64,000 nucleotides of DNA from Rhodoferax sp. OV413 (GCF_900104385.1 NZ_FNJA01000004.1:1-64000), one strand, 5' to 3'. Numbered from the stretch's first letter, positions 17,948 through 26,416 are shown. Program-made: numbers and translations. Notes: generated by a model from the sequence alone, not told the origin.

Positions 17948-19630
17948 TTAGAAAGTGCGGGAAATGTTCAGCGCCAGGTAGTTGCGGTCCTTCATGGTCT
18001 GGCCGTAGGACAACATGCGCGAACCGGCGGGGTCGACCACGGTGAAGGTGTTCTGGCTGCCGAAGAAAGCCGTGTAGCTCAGGCCCAGATTCCAGTCGCG
18101 GTACTTAGCCTTCACGCCCACGGTGTAGTCGCCGGCTTTGCTGGCGCCGCCGGCGTAGTTCATGATGGCCGAGGAGCGGCCGGCAAAGTTGTAGCCCAGG
18201 CCCAACGGCACCGACAGGTCCAGCCCCGGCAGCACCTGGAAGTACTGCGGCTCGAAGATCATGCGAAAAGCCGCCGCGTCGCGCGTGGTGTTCGGGTCCA
18301 GTCCGCCATTGCCGCGGGTGCTGGGGTTCTTGGTCACGCTCAGGGTGCGGTTCCAGGCCAGCTCGGAGACGATGGAGCCGCCATCCCACAGCGGACCCTT
18401 GGTCAGCACGTAGATGCCCGACAAATTGATGTGCGCGGTCTTGCCGATGGCAAAGCAGGGATTGGACGGCGAGCCACTGCAGTCGGCCGCCGGCCCACCT
18501 ACGCCCAGGAACGCGGGCAGCAGCACGGCCGGGTCGCCGGCCAAAGGCGCATCGGCACGCAGCGAACCTTCCAGCGCCCAGTTCAGCGGCCCCACCGACG
18601 AAGTCACGCTGGCGCCCACGGTCTTGATGCCCTCGGCATACACCTTGTGGACGTTGCCGTTGATCAAGTCGAAGACCGGCACGGCCGGGGTTTTCTCGTT
18701 GTAGCGGGCCGCGTAGAAGCCGTATTCAAACGCGCTGCCGGCTGGCGACCAGCGCAGCTGCGCACCGAACTGGCCGCTGTTGCCCGGCGTCTGGTCCTTG
18801 CTGTTGTCGGTGTTCAGCACCGTGCCTGGCCCCAGGTAGACGCGGCCGCCGTTGATGTAGTCCTGGTTGGAGAAATAGCTGCCCACGCCGGGCAGCTTGC
18901 TGGGCCGCCATTTGAGCTGGTAGTAGCCGCCCAGGGTCACGCCATCGGTCAGCTGCAGCGTGCCGGATATCTGCTCTACCGGCAGCAGCACTTCCTTGAA
19001 TTGCCAGTTGGGCACCGAGGAAATCTTGGCAATGTCCACCGGCCCTTGGGCATTGGCAATGCCGTTCTGGCCGAAGAACAGGCTCTCGCCGTACTGCAGC
19101 GCGTGCTTGCCGACGCGGATGGACGCCGGCATCTCGCCCAGGTTGCCCTTGGCAAACACAAACGCATCCAGGAACTCGTCGTTGCGGCCATGCTGGCTGC
19201 GGGTGAACGGCAGGAATTCGTTGCTGGGCTGGCTGGCAAAGTTGTTCACGCCATTGCTGCCGTCGTTGTTGCTATGGCCCAGGTATTTGGAGTCGTACCA
19301 GGCGGAATGGCTGATGCGCAGGCCGTAGTTGCCGTGGGTCACGTCGAACTCGGTCAACAGATCCATGCGGGTGGAGACGATGCCCTTTTTGCGGAAGTTG
19401 GTGTCGCCGTCGTTCTCGTTCACCACGCCGCCGTCGGTGGCTGGGGAAATCAGCCCAGGCGAGGCGTCTTTCATGCGGTAAGCGGTACTGAACTTGGGCG
19501 TGAAGTCCAGCCGGATCTTGGTGTCGGGGTTGCCACTGTCCAGCTCAAAGGCCTGGGCCGACAGCGCGCACAGCATGCCCGCTGCCAGCGCCAAGGCGCT
19601 GCGTTGGAAGGGGTTGGTTTTTTTTATCAT
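17948..19630 (-). CDS. DUF1302 family protein, probable outer-membrane beta-barrel
   Basis: A 560-residue exported protein with signal peptide ending SALSAQA before FELDSGNPDTKIRLDFTPKFSTAYRM. The chain is rich in alternating hydrophobic strands and ends NYLALNISRTF; a terminal Phe is the standard outer-membrane barrel signal. DUF1302 proteins are conserved in steroid-, terpene- and aromatic-degrading proteobacteria beside DUF1329 genes. It probably gives the hydrophobic substrate a path across the outer membrane; this is inference. AGGAG precedes the ATG at 19630. Two Cys near SPSNPCFAIG may form a loop disulphide. Confidence 0.88.
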   Translation of the reverse strand: MIKKTNPFQRSALALAAGMLCALSAQAFELDSGNPDTKIRLDFTPKFSTAYRMKDASPGLISPATDGGVVNENDGDTNFRKKGIVSTRMDLLTEFDVTHGNYGLRISHSAWYDSKYLGHSNNDGSNGVNNFASQPSNEFLPFTRSQHGRNDEFLDAFVFAKGNLGEMPASIRVGKHALQYGESLFFGQNGIANAQGPVDIAKISSVPNWQFKEVLLPVEQISGTLQLTDGVTLGGYYQLKWRPSKLPGVGSYFSNQDYINGGRVYLGPGTVLNTDNSKDQTPGNSGQFGAQLRWSPAGSAFEYGFYAARYNEKTPAVPVFDLINGNVHKVYAEGIKTVGASVTSSVGPLNWALEGSLRADAPLAGDPAVLLPAFLGVGGPAADCSGSPSNPCFAIGKTAHINLSGIYVLTKGPLWDGGSIVSELAWNRTLSVTKNPSTRGNGGLDPNTTRDAAAFRMIFEPQYFQVLPGLDLSVPLGLGYNFAGRSSAIMNYAGGASKAGDYTVGVKAKYRDWNLGLSYTAFFGSQNTFTVVDPAGSRMLSYGQTMKDRNYLALNISRTF

Positions 19631-19722
19631 TAAAGTCTCCTCGTTAAGTGTTTTTTCGCTAATTCAAAAAATGGTGGCCCCAGCGCCCGCTCGCCGGGGC
19701 CACCGCCCCAAACCACAAGTAA

Positions 19723-20490
19723 TCACAGGTAAGTCGATGCCAGGCCGCCGTCGACCGGAATATTCACGCCGCTGACCCAGCGCGCAGCGTCGCTGCACAA
19801 CCAGGCAATCACCGCGGCCACCTCGTCGGCAAAGGCCGGGCGCAGCATGCGGTGGGCGTCGGCCTGCACCCGCTCTTCGCCGAGCATGGACACGAAATCG
19901 CCGAGGATCGGGGTGAACACCGGACCGGGCGCCACGCAGTTCATACGCACGCCTTTGCCCAGGAACCACTCCTGCGATTGGGTGGCGTTCCAGACGATCA
20001 AGGCCTCTTTGAAATACTGGTAGCAGGTGGCCTGCGGCACGGGGTGGTCGCGCAGCCAGGCTGCGCCGGCTTCAAAGCCCTTGGCCGCCGCCAGCTGTTT
20101 GTGCAGCTCAACCCGCAGCGGCCATTCGGCGCCCAAGATGGAGGCCACGTTGACGATGCTGCTGCCACGCGGCATGCGCGGCAGCACGGCTTCGGTCAGA
20201 TGGCGCAGGCCCAGGTAATTGACCCGCGCCACCAAGGCCCCATCGGCCGTGCCAGGCACACCGGCGATGTTGCAGAACGCATCGATGCGCGCAGGCAGCT
20301 CGGCCACGGCCGCGTCGATAGCGGCCACGCTGCCCAGGTCGGCTTTGACGAAACCATCCAGGGTCAGCGTCGGGTCGTTGCGGTCCATGCCGATGACATG
20401 CGCGCCCTGGAAGCGGGCGAGCCGGGCGACTTCGGCCCCGATGCCGGACGAGGTGCCGGTGATAACGACGGTTTTTCCTTGCAAGCTCAT
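19723..20490 (-). CDS. calA: Coniferyl-alcohol dehydrogenase-type SDR (CalA-like)
   Basis: A 255-residue classical short-chain dehydrogenase with cofactor loop TGTSSGIG (11-18), CNIAGVPGTAD, NVAS serine region and catalytic YQYFK (Tyr-x3-Lys). Long stretches such as PGPVFTPILGDFVSMLG and the C-terminus NIPVDGGLASTYL agree, as I recall it, with coniferyl-alcohol dehydrogenase CalA of Pseudomonas sp. HR199. CalA oxidises coniferyl alcohol to coniferyl aldehyde. A distant relative is 3-alpha-hydroxysteroid dehydrogenase. GGAGAC precedes the ATG. It follows the aldehyde dehydrogenase gene, so the pair would take an aryl or cinnamyl alcohol to the acid. Confidence 0.78.
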   Translation of the reverse strand: MSLQGKTVVITGTSSGIGAEVARLARFQGAHVIGMDRNDPTLTLDGFVKADLGSVAAIDAAVAELPARIDAFCNIAGVPGTADGALVARVNYLGLRHLTEAVLPRMPRGSSIVNVASILGAEWPLRVELHKQLAAAKGFEAGAAWLRDHPVPQATCYQYFKEALIVWNATQSQEWFLGKGVRMNCVAPGPVFTPILGDFVSMLGEERVQADAHRMLRPAFADEVAAVIAWLCSDAARWVSGVNIPVDGGLASTYL

Positions 20491-20542
20491 GGGTGTCTCC
20501 TGGAATAAAAATAGGACTTACGCAGTGCGCAAGTCGTGAGAA

Positions 20543-21997
20543 TCAGAACGGGTACGTGGGGGCCTGGTCCTTCAGGGTCATCCACTGCCACTGGGTGTAT
20601 TCCTCCCAGTCGGCGGGGCCGCCCACGCTGCTGCCGTTGCCGGCAATGCCGGGGCCGCCGAAGGGGTTCACGCAGTCGTCGTTCACGGTCTGGTCGTTGA
20701 TGTGCACCATGCCGCACTTGAGCTGCTGGCCCACGGCCATGGCCCGGCCCAGCGACTTGGAGATCACCGCGCACGACAGGCTGCCGGTGTTGTTGTTGGC
20801 CAGCGCAATCGCTTCTTCATCGCTGCGGTAGGTCACGATATTGGCCACCGGGCCAAAGGTTTCTTCGTCGAACACCCGCATGCCGGGCTTGACGCCGGAC
20901 AGCACCGTGGGCTGGTAGAACAGGCCGTCGAAGCGGCCGCCAGCTTCCAGCTTGGCGCCGGCCGCCACGCTGTCCTGCACCAGGGCGTGCACGCGGTCGC
21001 GCTGCTTGGCGTCGATCAGCGGGCCCAGGGCAACCTGGCCGGTGGCGCCGTTGCCAACGGGCAGGTGCGTGGCCTTGGCCACCAGGCGCTTGGTCAGTTC
21101 CGCGGCCATGCTGGCATGCACCAGGATGCGGTTTGCCGCCATGCAGATCTGGCCCTGGTGGAAGTACGCGCCCCAGGCGGCATTGCTGGCAGCCACGTCC
21201 AGATCGGCGTCGTCCAGAATGATCAGCGAGTTAGCGCCGCCCAGCTCCAGCGACACTTTCTTCAGATGCCGGCCGGCCAGCTCGCCGATGCGACGGCCCA
21301 CGGCGGGCGAGCCGGTAAAAGCAATCATCGGCACCAGCGGGTCGGTCACCAGCGCCTCGCCGGCTTCGGCATCGCCGGGCAGGACGTGCAACAGGCCCGC
21401 AGGCAAGCCGGCTTCGGCAAACACCCGGGCGATCATCAGTCCGCCCGTCACCGGGGTACGCGAGTCGGGCTTGATGACCACCGCGTTGCCCGCCGCCAAA
21501 GCGGGAGCCACGGCGCGGATGGTCAGGATCATCGGGAAGTTGAACGGCGAGATCACGCCCACCACGCCATGCGGCACACGGCGTGCCAGGCTGGTACGCC
21601 CCACCGCGCTGGGCAGCACATGGCCTTGCGACTGCAGCGGCATGCCCGCGGCCAGGTTGCAGATCAACGCGGCTTCGCGGATCTCGTGCTGGCCCTTGGC
21701 CAGGATGCCGCCGGTCTCCCTGGCGGCAAACAAGGCCAGGGCGTCAAACTGCTGCTGGAACAAAGCTGCAGCCCGGCGGAACACCTCGGCCTTGTCGCGC
21801 GGCGGCACTGCCACCCAGCTGGCTTGCGCGGCAGCGGCAGCGGCCGTAGCCACCGCCACATCGGCCGCGTTGGCAATGCCTACCGTGCACAGCACCTGGC
21901 CGGTAGCCGGCTCGACCACGTCGCGCACGCCGCCGCCCAGCTTGGCAGGCGCCAGGCCTTCAAAATCAAACCATGCTGTCGCATCTGCTGCACCCAT
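20543..21997 (-). CDS. Aryl aldehyde dehydrogenase (benzaldehyde/vanillin/coniferyl aldehyde type)
   Basis: A 484-residue NAD(P)-dependent aldehyde dehydrogenase. Motifs: ISPFNFPMILTIRAVAPALA, FTGSPAVGRRIG, the general base Glu in LELGGAN (about 251), and the nucleophile Cys in HQGQICMAANR (about 285). The HQGQICM sequence is typical of the benzaldehyde/vanillin dehydrogenase branch. The start at 21997 (MGAADATAWFD) has AAAGGA upstream; an in-frame extension to 22048 overlaps the predicted transcription start and was excluded. It is first in the operon behind the sigma54 promoter. Coniferyl aldehyde, vanillin and benzaldehyde are all possible substrates. Confidence 0.85.
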   Translation of the reverse strand: MGAADATAWFDFEGLAPAKLGGGVRDVVEPATGQVLCTVGIANAADVAVATAAAAAAQASWVAVPPRDKAEVFRRAAALFQQQFDALALFAARETGGILAKGQHEIREAALICNLAAGMPLQSQGHVLPSAVGRTSLARRVPHGVVGVISPFNFPMILTIRAVAPALAAGNAVVIKPDSRTPVTGGLMIARVFAEAGLPAGLLHVLPGDAEAGEALVTDPLVPMIAFTGSPAVGRRIGELAGRHLKKVSLELGGANSLIILDDADLDVAASNAAWGAYFHQGQICMAANRILVHASMAAELTKRLVAKATHLPVGNGATGQVALGPLIDAKQRDRVHALVQDSVAAGAKLEAGGRFDGLFYQPTVLSGVKPGMRVFDEETFGPVANIVTYRSDEEAIALANNNTGSLSCAVISKSLGRAMAVGQQLKCGMVHINDQTVNDDCVNPFGGPGIAGNGSSVGGPADWEEYTQWQWMTLKDQAPTYPF

Positions 21998-22057
21998 GGG
22001 TAACGTCCTTTCGATTGGTTGATCAGTTCGCCACTTTTGCGGTGGCACACTGATTTA

Positions 22058-22075
22058 TTGCAATGCACGGACCAG
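22058..22075 (-). promoter_or_regulatory. Putative sigma54 (-24/-12) promoter of the aryl-alcohol operon
   Basis: The minus strand reads CTGGTCCG-TGCA-TTGCAA. GG (-24) and GC (-12) have the required 10 bases between them, and the -12 box is perfect. Transcription would begin near 22048, giving a leader of about 50 bases before ATG at 21997. A sigma54 activator gene lies divergently upstream. Confidence 0.7.
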
Positions 22076-22208
22076 CCGTGCCATTCGCAACCCGAAAGGC
22101 CTGCGCCAAAGGCCGTCTTCCACAGGAGAATTAGGGACATACCCTAGGCTGCTTTACCGCAGCGCAACAAAGGGAAATCCCTCGCTAGGTTTTTCACCAT
22201 TTGCTTAT

Positions 22209-22225
22209 AAATTTGAATCAAATTT
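22209..22225. promoter_or_regulatory. Putative upstream activator site for the XylR/DmpR-type regulator
   Basis: A 17-base perfect palindrome, AAATTTGA-A-TCAAATTT, containing TTGAATCAA. Known XylR/DmpR-class sites use TTGATCAA-like arms. It lies about 135 bases upstream of the -24 box, the usual distance for enhancer sites of this family. A further AATTGATGAAATT sits at 22230-22242. Confidence 0.6.
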
Positions 22226-22252
22226 ACGCAATTGATGAAATTGGAAAACAGC

Positions 22253-24067
22253 ATGGCGCGCAGCTCCACCCGCATCTCCCTGGCCGACGTCGCCCGAGCC
22301 ACCGGCACGGTGATGGGCAACTTCGACAGCGCCGCCGTCGGCAAGGCCCTGGGCGGCTTTGCCAGCACCTATATCGGCGGCGACGCCCACCCCAACGTGG
22401 CCGACATCAGCGAGTGCCTGTTCTTCTCGCCCGGCGACGGCCGCATCTGGCTGCAGGACCAGCGCATGGTGTTGCTGCACACCGAGGCCCTGGGCTCGCT
22501 GCGCCGCGAGATGGTCGACAGCCTTGGAACCAAGCAGGCGCGAGGCCTGTTCACCCGTGCCGGCTACGTCAGCGGCGCGCGCGACGCCCAGCTGGTGCGC
22601 AAGCAATGGCCGGACGCCGACCCCTCGGCCGCCGCCATCGCCGGCACCCGCCTGCATGCGCTGGAGGGCGTGGTCAAGGTCGAACTGGTGCAGGTGGTCT
22701 ACGACGCCAAGTCCGGCAGCTACGAGGGCGAATTCCTCTGGCACAACTCCAGCGAGGACGACGAGCACATCGCCGCCTACGGCATCGGCGGCTCACCCGC
22801 CTGCTGGATGCAGGTCGGCTATGCGACCGGCTACGTGAGCACCCTGTTCGGCCGGCTGATCGTGTTCCGCGAAACCCAGTGCCGCTCCATGGGCGACGCG
22901 CATTGCCGGGTCATCGGCAAGTCGGCCGACCAGTGGGACGACATCGAGGAAGACATGCGCTACCTGAACGCGCGCGAGTTCGTCGACACCGCCGCCTACG
23001 CACGCCCCGAGCCCGATGCGGCCGAGCTGCCGAGCGCCAGCGCCTCGGCGGGTGACGCCATGGTCGGTGCCTCGTCGGCCTTCAATGCCGCCTGCCACCA
23101 GCTGAGCCGGGTGGCGCGCACCTCGGCTACCGTGCTGTTTACCGGCGAGTCCGGCGTCGGCAAGGAAAAGTTTGCCAGCATGCTGCACAAAATCAGCCCG
23201 CGCAAAAGCCAGCCCTTCATCGCCGTTAACTGCGCAGCGATTCCCGAGACCCTGATCGAATCCGAGCTGTTTGGCGTGGAGCGCGGCGCCTACACCGGGG
23301 CCAGCGTGTCGCGGCCCGGCCGCTTCGAGCGGGCCAGCGGCGGCACCTTGTTCCTCGACGAAATCGGCACGCTGAGCTTTGTGGCCCAGGGCAAGCTGCT
23401 GCGCGCGCTGCAGGAAGGCGAGATCGAGCGCGTGGGCGGCACGCGCAGCATTCCGGTGGATGTGCGGGTGGTGGCCGCCACCAACGAAACCCTGCGCCAG
23501 GCGGTGCGCGAGGGCAAGTTCCGCGAAGACCTGTTCTTCCGGCTCAATGTGTTCCCCATCCACCTGCCGCCACTGCGCGAGCGCCGCGACGACATCCCCC
23601 TGCTGATGAACCACTTCCTGAACCACTACCGGCGCAAGCACGCCTGCAATGTCCGCGGCTACTCGCAGGCCGCCGTGCGCACCCTGCTGAACTACGACTT
23701 TCCCGGCAATATCCGCGAGCTGCAGAACCTGGTCGAGCGCGCCGTCATCATGGCCGACGTGGGTGGCCTGATCGACGTGCACCACCTGTTCACCAGCGGC
23801 GAAACCCTGAGCCCCGACGTGATGACGCTGCGTCTGCAAGAAGGCTCCGACACCTTGAACCTGGCCGCCACCACCGCCCAGGCCGCAGCCACCGTGGCGG
23901 TGCCCAGCCGCAGCAGCCCGTCGCCGCTGTCGCTGGAACAGACCGAGCAGGCCATGCTGCAGCGGGCGATTGCCGCGTCCCAAGGCAATCTGTCGGCCGC
24001 CGCCCGGCTGCTGAACACCAGCCGCGCCAAGCTGGCCTACCGGGCCAAGAAGCACAAGCTGGTCTAG
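22253..24067 (+). CDS. XylR/DmpR/MopR-type sigma54-dependent aromatic-responsive activator
   Basis: A 604-residue activator in four parts: an N-terminal XylR_N sensory domain, a V4R domain (about 125-190), an AAA+ domain (about 255-490) and a C-terminal Fis-type HTH ending LSAAARLLNTSRAKLAYRAKKHKL. The V4R region holds Cys-x22-Glu-x2-Cys-x7-Cys, the spacing of the structural zinc site in the phenol sensor MopR. Walker A is GESGVGKE, the sigma54 loop is GAYTGAS and Walker B is GGTLFLDEIG. The start at 22253 has GGAAA upstream; ATG at 22235 is an alternative. It is divergent from the operon it should activate. The effector is presumably an aromatic alcohol, aldehyde or phenol. Confidence 0.93.
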   Translation: MARSSTRISLADVARATGTVMGNFDSAAVGKALGGFASTYIGGDAHPNVADISECLFFSPGDGRIWLQDQRMVLLHTEALGSLRREMVDSLGTKQARGLFTRAGYVSGARDAQLVRKQWPDADPSAAAIAGTRLHALEGVVKVELVQVVYDAKSGSYEGEFLWHNSSEDDEHIAAYGIGGSPACWMQVGYATGYVSTLFGRLIVFRETQCRSMGDAHCRVIGKSADQWDDIEEDMRYLNAREFVDTAAYARPEPDAAELPSASASAGDAMVGASSAFNAACHQLSRVARTSATVLFTGESGVGKEKFASMLHKISPRKSQPFIAVNCAAIPETLIESELFGVERGAYTGASVSRPGRFERASGGTLFLDEIGTLSFVAQGKLLRALQEGEIERVGGTRSIPVDVRVVAATNETLRQAVREGKFREDLFFRLNVFPIHLPPLRERRDDIPLLMNHFLNHYRRKHACNVRGYSQAAVRTLLNYDFPGNIRELQNLVERAVIMADVGGLIDVHHLFTSGETLSPDVMTLRLQEGSDTLNLAATTAQAAATVAVPSRSSPSPLSLEQTEQAMLQRAIAASQGNLSAAARLLNTSRAKLAYRAKKHKLV

Positions 24068-24073
24068 ACTGGT

Positions 24074-24143
24074 AAATTTATAAAAAAAGTGCCTCTGGCG
24101 CAGGCAGTACCAGCGCAAGCAGCTAGGCTTTCAATAGCAAATC
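24074..24143 (+). repeat. Dispersed palindromic repeat, copy 2
   Basis: Forward copy in the convergent gap between the activator and the MazG-like gene, with core CTGGCGCAG...CAGCGCAAGCAGCTA and the usual tail ATAGCAAA. It ends at the stop codon of the MazG-like gene. Confidence 0.75.
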
Positions 24144-24456
24144 AAGCCGCCGGATACTTCTTGGCATTCACCAGCATCTTCAGCCGCGCAGCCTCCAGCA
24201 GATCGATGCCCAGCTGGTCGCAGAGCTGCAGCAGGTACAGCAGCACGTCGGCCGCCTCGGCACCGACTTCGGCCCGCTGGTCGGCCGCCAAATTGCGGCT
24301 CTGCTCCTCGGTCAGCCACTGAAAATGCTCGAGCAGCTCGGCCGCCTCCACACTCAGGGCCGAGGCCAGGTTCTTGGGCGAATGGAAAGGAGCCCAGTTG
24401 CGCGCAGCGGCAAAATCGCGCAAGGCCTGGGTCAGGGAAGAGATATCGTTGGTCAT
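24142..24456 (-). CDS. MazG-like/RS21-C6-type nucleotide pyrophosphohydrolase
   Basis: A 104-residue all-alpha pyrophosphohydrolase starting MTNDISSLTQALRDFAAARNW at 24456. The MazG metal-binding signature is visible: SVEAAELLEHFQWLTEE (ExxE) followed by EVGAEAADVLLYLLQLCDQLGID (ExxD). Such proteins hydrolyse dCTP-like or other non-canonical nucleoside triphosphates. The single-domain length matches the dCTPase/iMazG group rather than full MazG. It is a lone gene between the activator and a hydrolase transcribed the other way. Confidence 0.85.
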   Translation of the reverse strand: MTNDISSLTQALRDFAAARNWAPFHSPKNLASALSVEAAELLEHFQWLTEEQSRNLAADQRAEVGAEAADVLLYLLQLCDQLGIDLLEAARLKMLVNAKKYPAA

Positions 24457-24517
24457 GCAGAATTTTGGCCTGGATCGGCGGGCGCCTGCTTTGCCGACGG
24501 ATAAAAGGAAATCCTTG

Positions 24518-26389
24518 ATGTGCAGATACCCCTGGCCAGCCCTGCTCGCCACCTTCACGGCCCTGTTGCTGGCCGCCCCGCCCGCTCTGGCGCAGACGCC
24601 GTATGCCGACCGCTTCCAGCCCCACTCTGGCGCCCCGCTACACCCGTGGAAGGACGGCAACGGCAAGGACAAACCCTTCAGCCGCTACCTGCAGGACGCG
24701 CAGGACGGCATCGCCCGCTACCACTACGCCCTGCCCCCTGGCTCGCCGCTGCCCGACGAGCCCCTGGCCCGCGCCATCGGCCCGCGTGAATGGCCGCTGC
24801 AAGGCCAGAACTGCAACGCCAGCAATACCGACGGCATCCTGCTGGTCCACGGCCTCAGCGACTCGCCCTACCTGGTGCGCGACCTGGGCGATGTGCTGTC
24901 GCGCCAGCCCATTGCTGCTGGCCGCTGCGTGCTGGTGCGCAGCCTGCTGCTGCCCGGCAACGCCACCACCCCCGGCGACCTGCTGCGCGTGCGCTACGAA
25001 GACTGGGTAGAAGCTACCGGCTACGGCCTGCGCAGCTTCGCCGGTGCCGCCGCGCGGGTGCACCTGGTCGGTTATTCGACCGGCGGCGCGCTGGGCATCT
25101 ACTGGGCCTACCACCAGCAGGAACTGCAGCCGAAGGTGCCGCTGGCCAGCCTGGTGCTGCTGTCGCCGGTGGTGCGGCCTACAGGCTTCATCACCCGACT
25201 CAGCACCCTGCCGGCCATCCTGGCCCGGCTGGTCGACATCACCGGCTACAAGCGCTGGCTCAGCCAGCATCTGGACCAGGACTTCGCCAAGTACGAATCC
25301 TTTCCGCTGAACGCCGGCTACCAGGTGGTGCGGCTGGACAACGCGCTGGAGACCCTGCTGGAGCAGGCGCCGATCCCGGTGCCGGTGTACATGGCCCTCA
25401 GCCGCAACGACGCCACGGTCAACGCCAAGGACAGCATCCAGGCCTTCTTGCGCAGCACCGACCCGCGCAACCGCATGCTGCTGGCCGCCCCACAGGGCAA
25501 AGCCAGCACCGACGATGCCGTCCAAGCCGCCCTGGTGGATGCCCGGGTCACGGTGGTAGACGCCGTGCTGCCCGCGCAAAGCATCATCGACATCGCCCAC
25601 ACCGCCACCACCATCGCCCCGGCCAACCCCCACTACGGCCCCCGCGGCGCCTACGCCCAGTGCATGCGCTACACCGTGCAGCCCCTGGATGCCAGCCCCG
25701 CCTTCTGCGCCTGCATCACCCCGCAAATGCGCGCCGCCACCTGCAGCACCCAGTCCACCGCCGCCGTGCAGTACGGCGAAGCCCTGCCCAAGAATTTCCC
25801 CGCCGACACCGCCTTGCGCCGGCTCACCTTCAACCCCTACTTTGACCGGATAGTGGGGGAGATACAGCAGTTTCTGGGCAGTGTGGGTGCGCCATATACC
25901 GGCCATCCCCTACCCGGCAAAAGACAAACCCCGGAGCTTCTAGAAAATAGCCGCCGGCTTCGCCACCATCAAGTAAAAAACACCCACCATGGCAAGGAAT
26001 GCCGGGTAGCCCAAGGCCTCCCACCACCGGGTGTATCGCCAATAGAGCGCGGGCAGCACAGTCCCTTCGTCCACCGCCTGCTGTGCGAGCCGCGCCATCT
26101 GGATTTGCAGCCACACCACGGGCAGCCAGCAGACGCCGGCCAACACAAACAAGCCCAACGACCAGGCCAACCACGGCGTAGCCAGAGGCCAGCCCGCCAG
26201 ATGCGCCATCAGCAAACCCGTGGCCGGCTGGATCACCACCGTGGGTGTGGTGAACCACCAGTCCGCCCGCACCACCAGCTTCACCACTTCGGCTTGCGCT
26301 GCCAGGTTGCGCGTGCGGTTGATGAAGAAGAAATAAAAGGCCGAGCCAAAGCCGGTACCTACCAGCACCACGCTGGACAGCACATGTAA
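24518..26389 (+). CDS. Secreted alpha/beta hydrolase with anomalous C-terminal extension
   Basis: A 623-residue frame starting MCRYPWPALLATFTALLLAAPPALAQ at 24518 (AAGGAA upstream), a signal peptide. The hydrolase core includes HGLSDSPYL (oxyanion region) and nucleophile Ser in GYSTGG. A possible acid follows in LSRNDATVNAKDS, with His in IIDIAHTATTIAPANPHYGP. Several paired Cys fit a periplasmic location. The core ends near FLGSVGAPYTG (about 25905). The remaining 160 codons are Gln/His/Arg-rich, low in hydrophobic residues and antisense to the DUF2269 gene, so the normal stop appears to have been lost. Substrate unknown. Confidence 0.75.
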   Translation: MCRYPWPALLATFTALLLAAPPALAQTPYADRFQPHSGAPLHPWKDGNGKDKPFSRYLQDAQDGIARYHYALPPGSPLPDEPLARAIGPREWPLQGQNCNASNTDGILLVHGLSDSPYLVRDLGDVLSRQPIAAGRCVLVRSLLLPGNATTPGDLLRVRYEDWVEATGYGLRSFAGAAARVHLVGYSTGGALGIYWAYHQQELQPKVPLASLVLLSPVVRPTGFITRLSTLPAILARLVDITGYKRWLSQHLDQDFAKYESFPLNAGYQVVRLDNALETLLEQAPIPVPVYMALSRNDATVNAKDSIQAFLRSTDPRNRMLLAAPQGKASTDDAVQAALVDARVTVVDAVLPAQSIIDIAHTATTIAPANPHYGPRGAYAQCMRYTVQPLDASPAFCACITPQMRAATCSTQSTAAVQYGEALPKNFPADTALRRLTFNPYFDRIVGEIQQFLGSVGAPYTGHPLPGKRQTPELLENSRRLRHHQVKNTHHGKECRVAQGLPPPGVSPIERGQHSPFVHRLLCEPRHLDLQPHHGQPADAGQHKQAQRPGQPRRSQRPARQMRHQQTRGRLDHHRGCGEPPVRPHHQLHHFGLRCQVARAVDEEEIKGRAKAGTYQHHAGQHM

Positions 26390-26416
26390 CCACTTCAAAG
26401 TCATGTACCAGCTCAT
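25940..26416 (-). CDS. DUF2269 family integral membrane protein
   Basis: A 158-residue protein starting MSWYMTLKWLHVLSSVVLVGTGFGSAFYFFF with four membrane segments. It contains the conserved WWFTTPTVVIQPATGLLMAHLAG region of the DUF2269 family. Function is unknown. Its start overlaps the stop of the DoxX-like gene as ATGA, and it is the last gene of a four-gene operon. The 3' end is overlapped by the antisense tail of the convergent hydrolase frame. Confidence 0.85.
   Translation of the reverse strand: MSWYMTLKWLHVLSSVVLVGTGFGSAFYFFFINRTRNLAAQAEVVKLVVRADWWFTTPTVVIQPATGLLMAHLAGWPLATPWLAWSLGLFVLAGVCWLPVVWLQIQMARLAQQAVDEGTVLPALYWRYTRWWEALGYPAFLAMVGVFYLMVAKPAAIF

Noticed and set aside
19723-20490. 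3-alpha-hydroxysteroid dehydrogenase as the identity of the SDR
   Set aside because: DUF1302/DUF1329 genes hint at steroids, but long sequence blocks agree better with coniferyl-alcohol dehydrogenase and no steroid-ring genes are present.
22052-22065. TGGCAC followed by TTGCA on the plus strand as a sigma54 promoter for the activator gene
   Set aside because: Nine bases separate the boxes instead of five, so GG and GC are not correctly phased.
22089-22100. TGGCAC on the minus strand near 22083 as the -24 box of the aldehyde dehydrogenase operon
   Set aside because: The matching -12 position reads GTCC and lacks GC; the site at 22058-22075 fits better.
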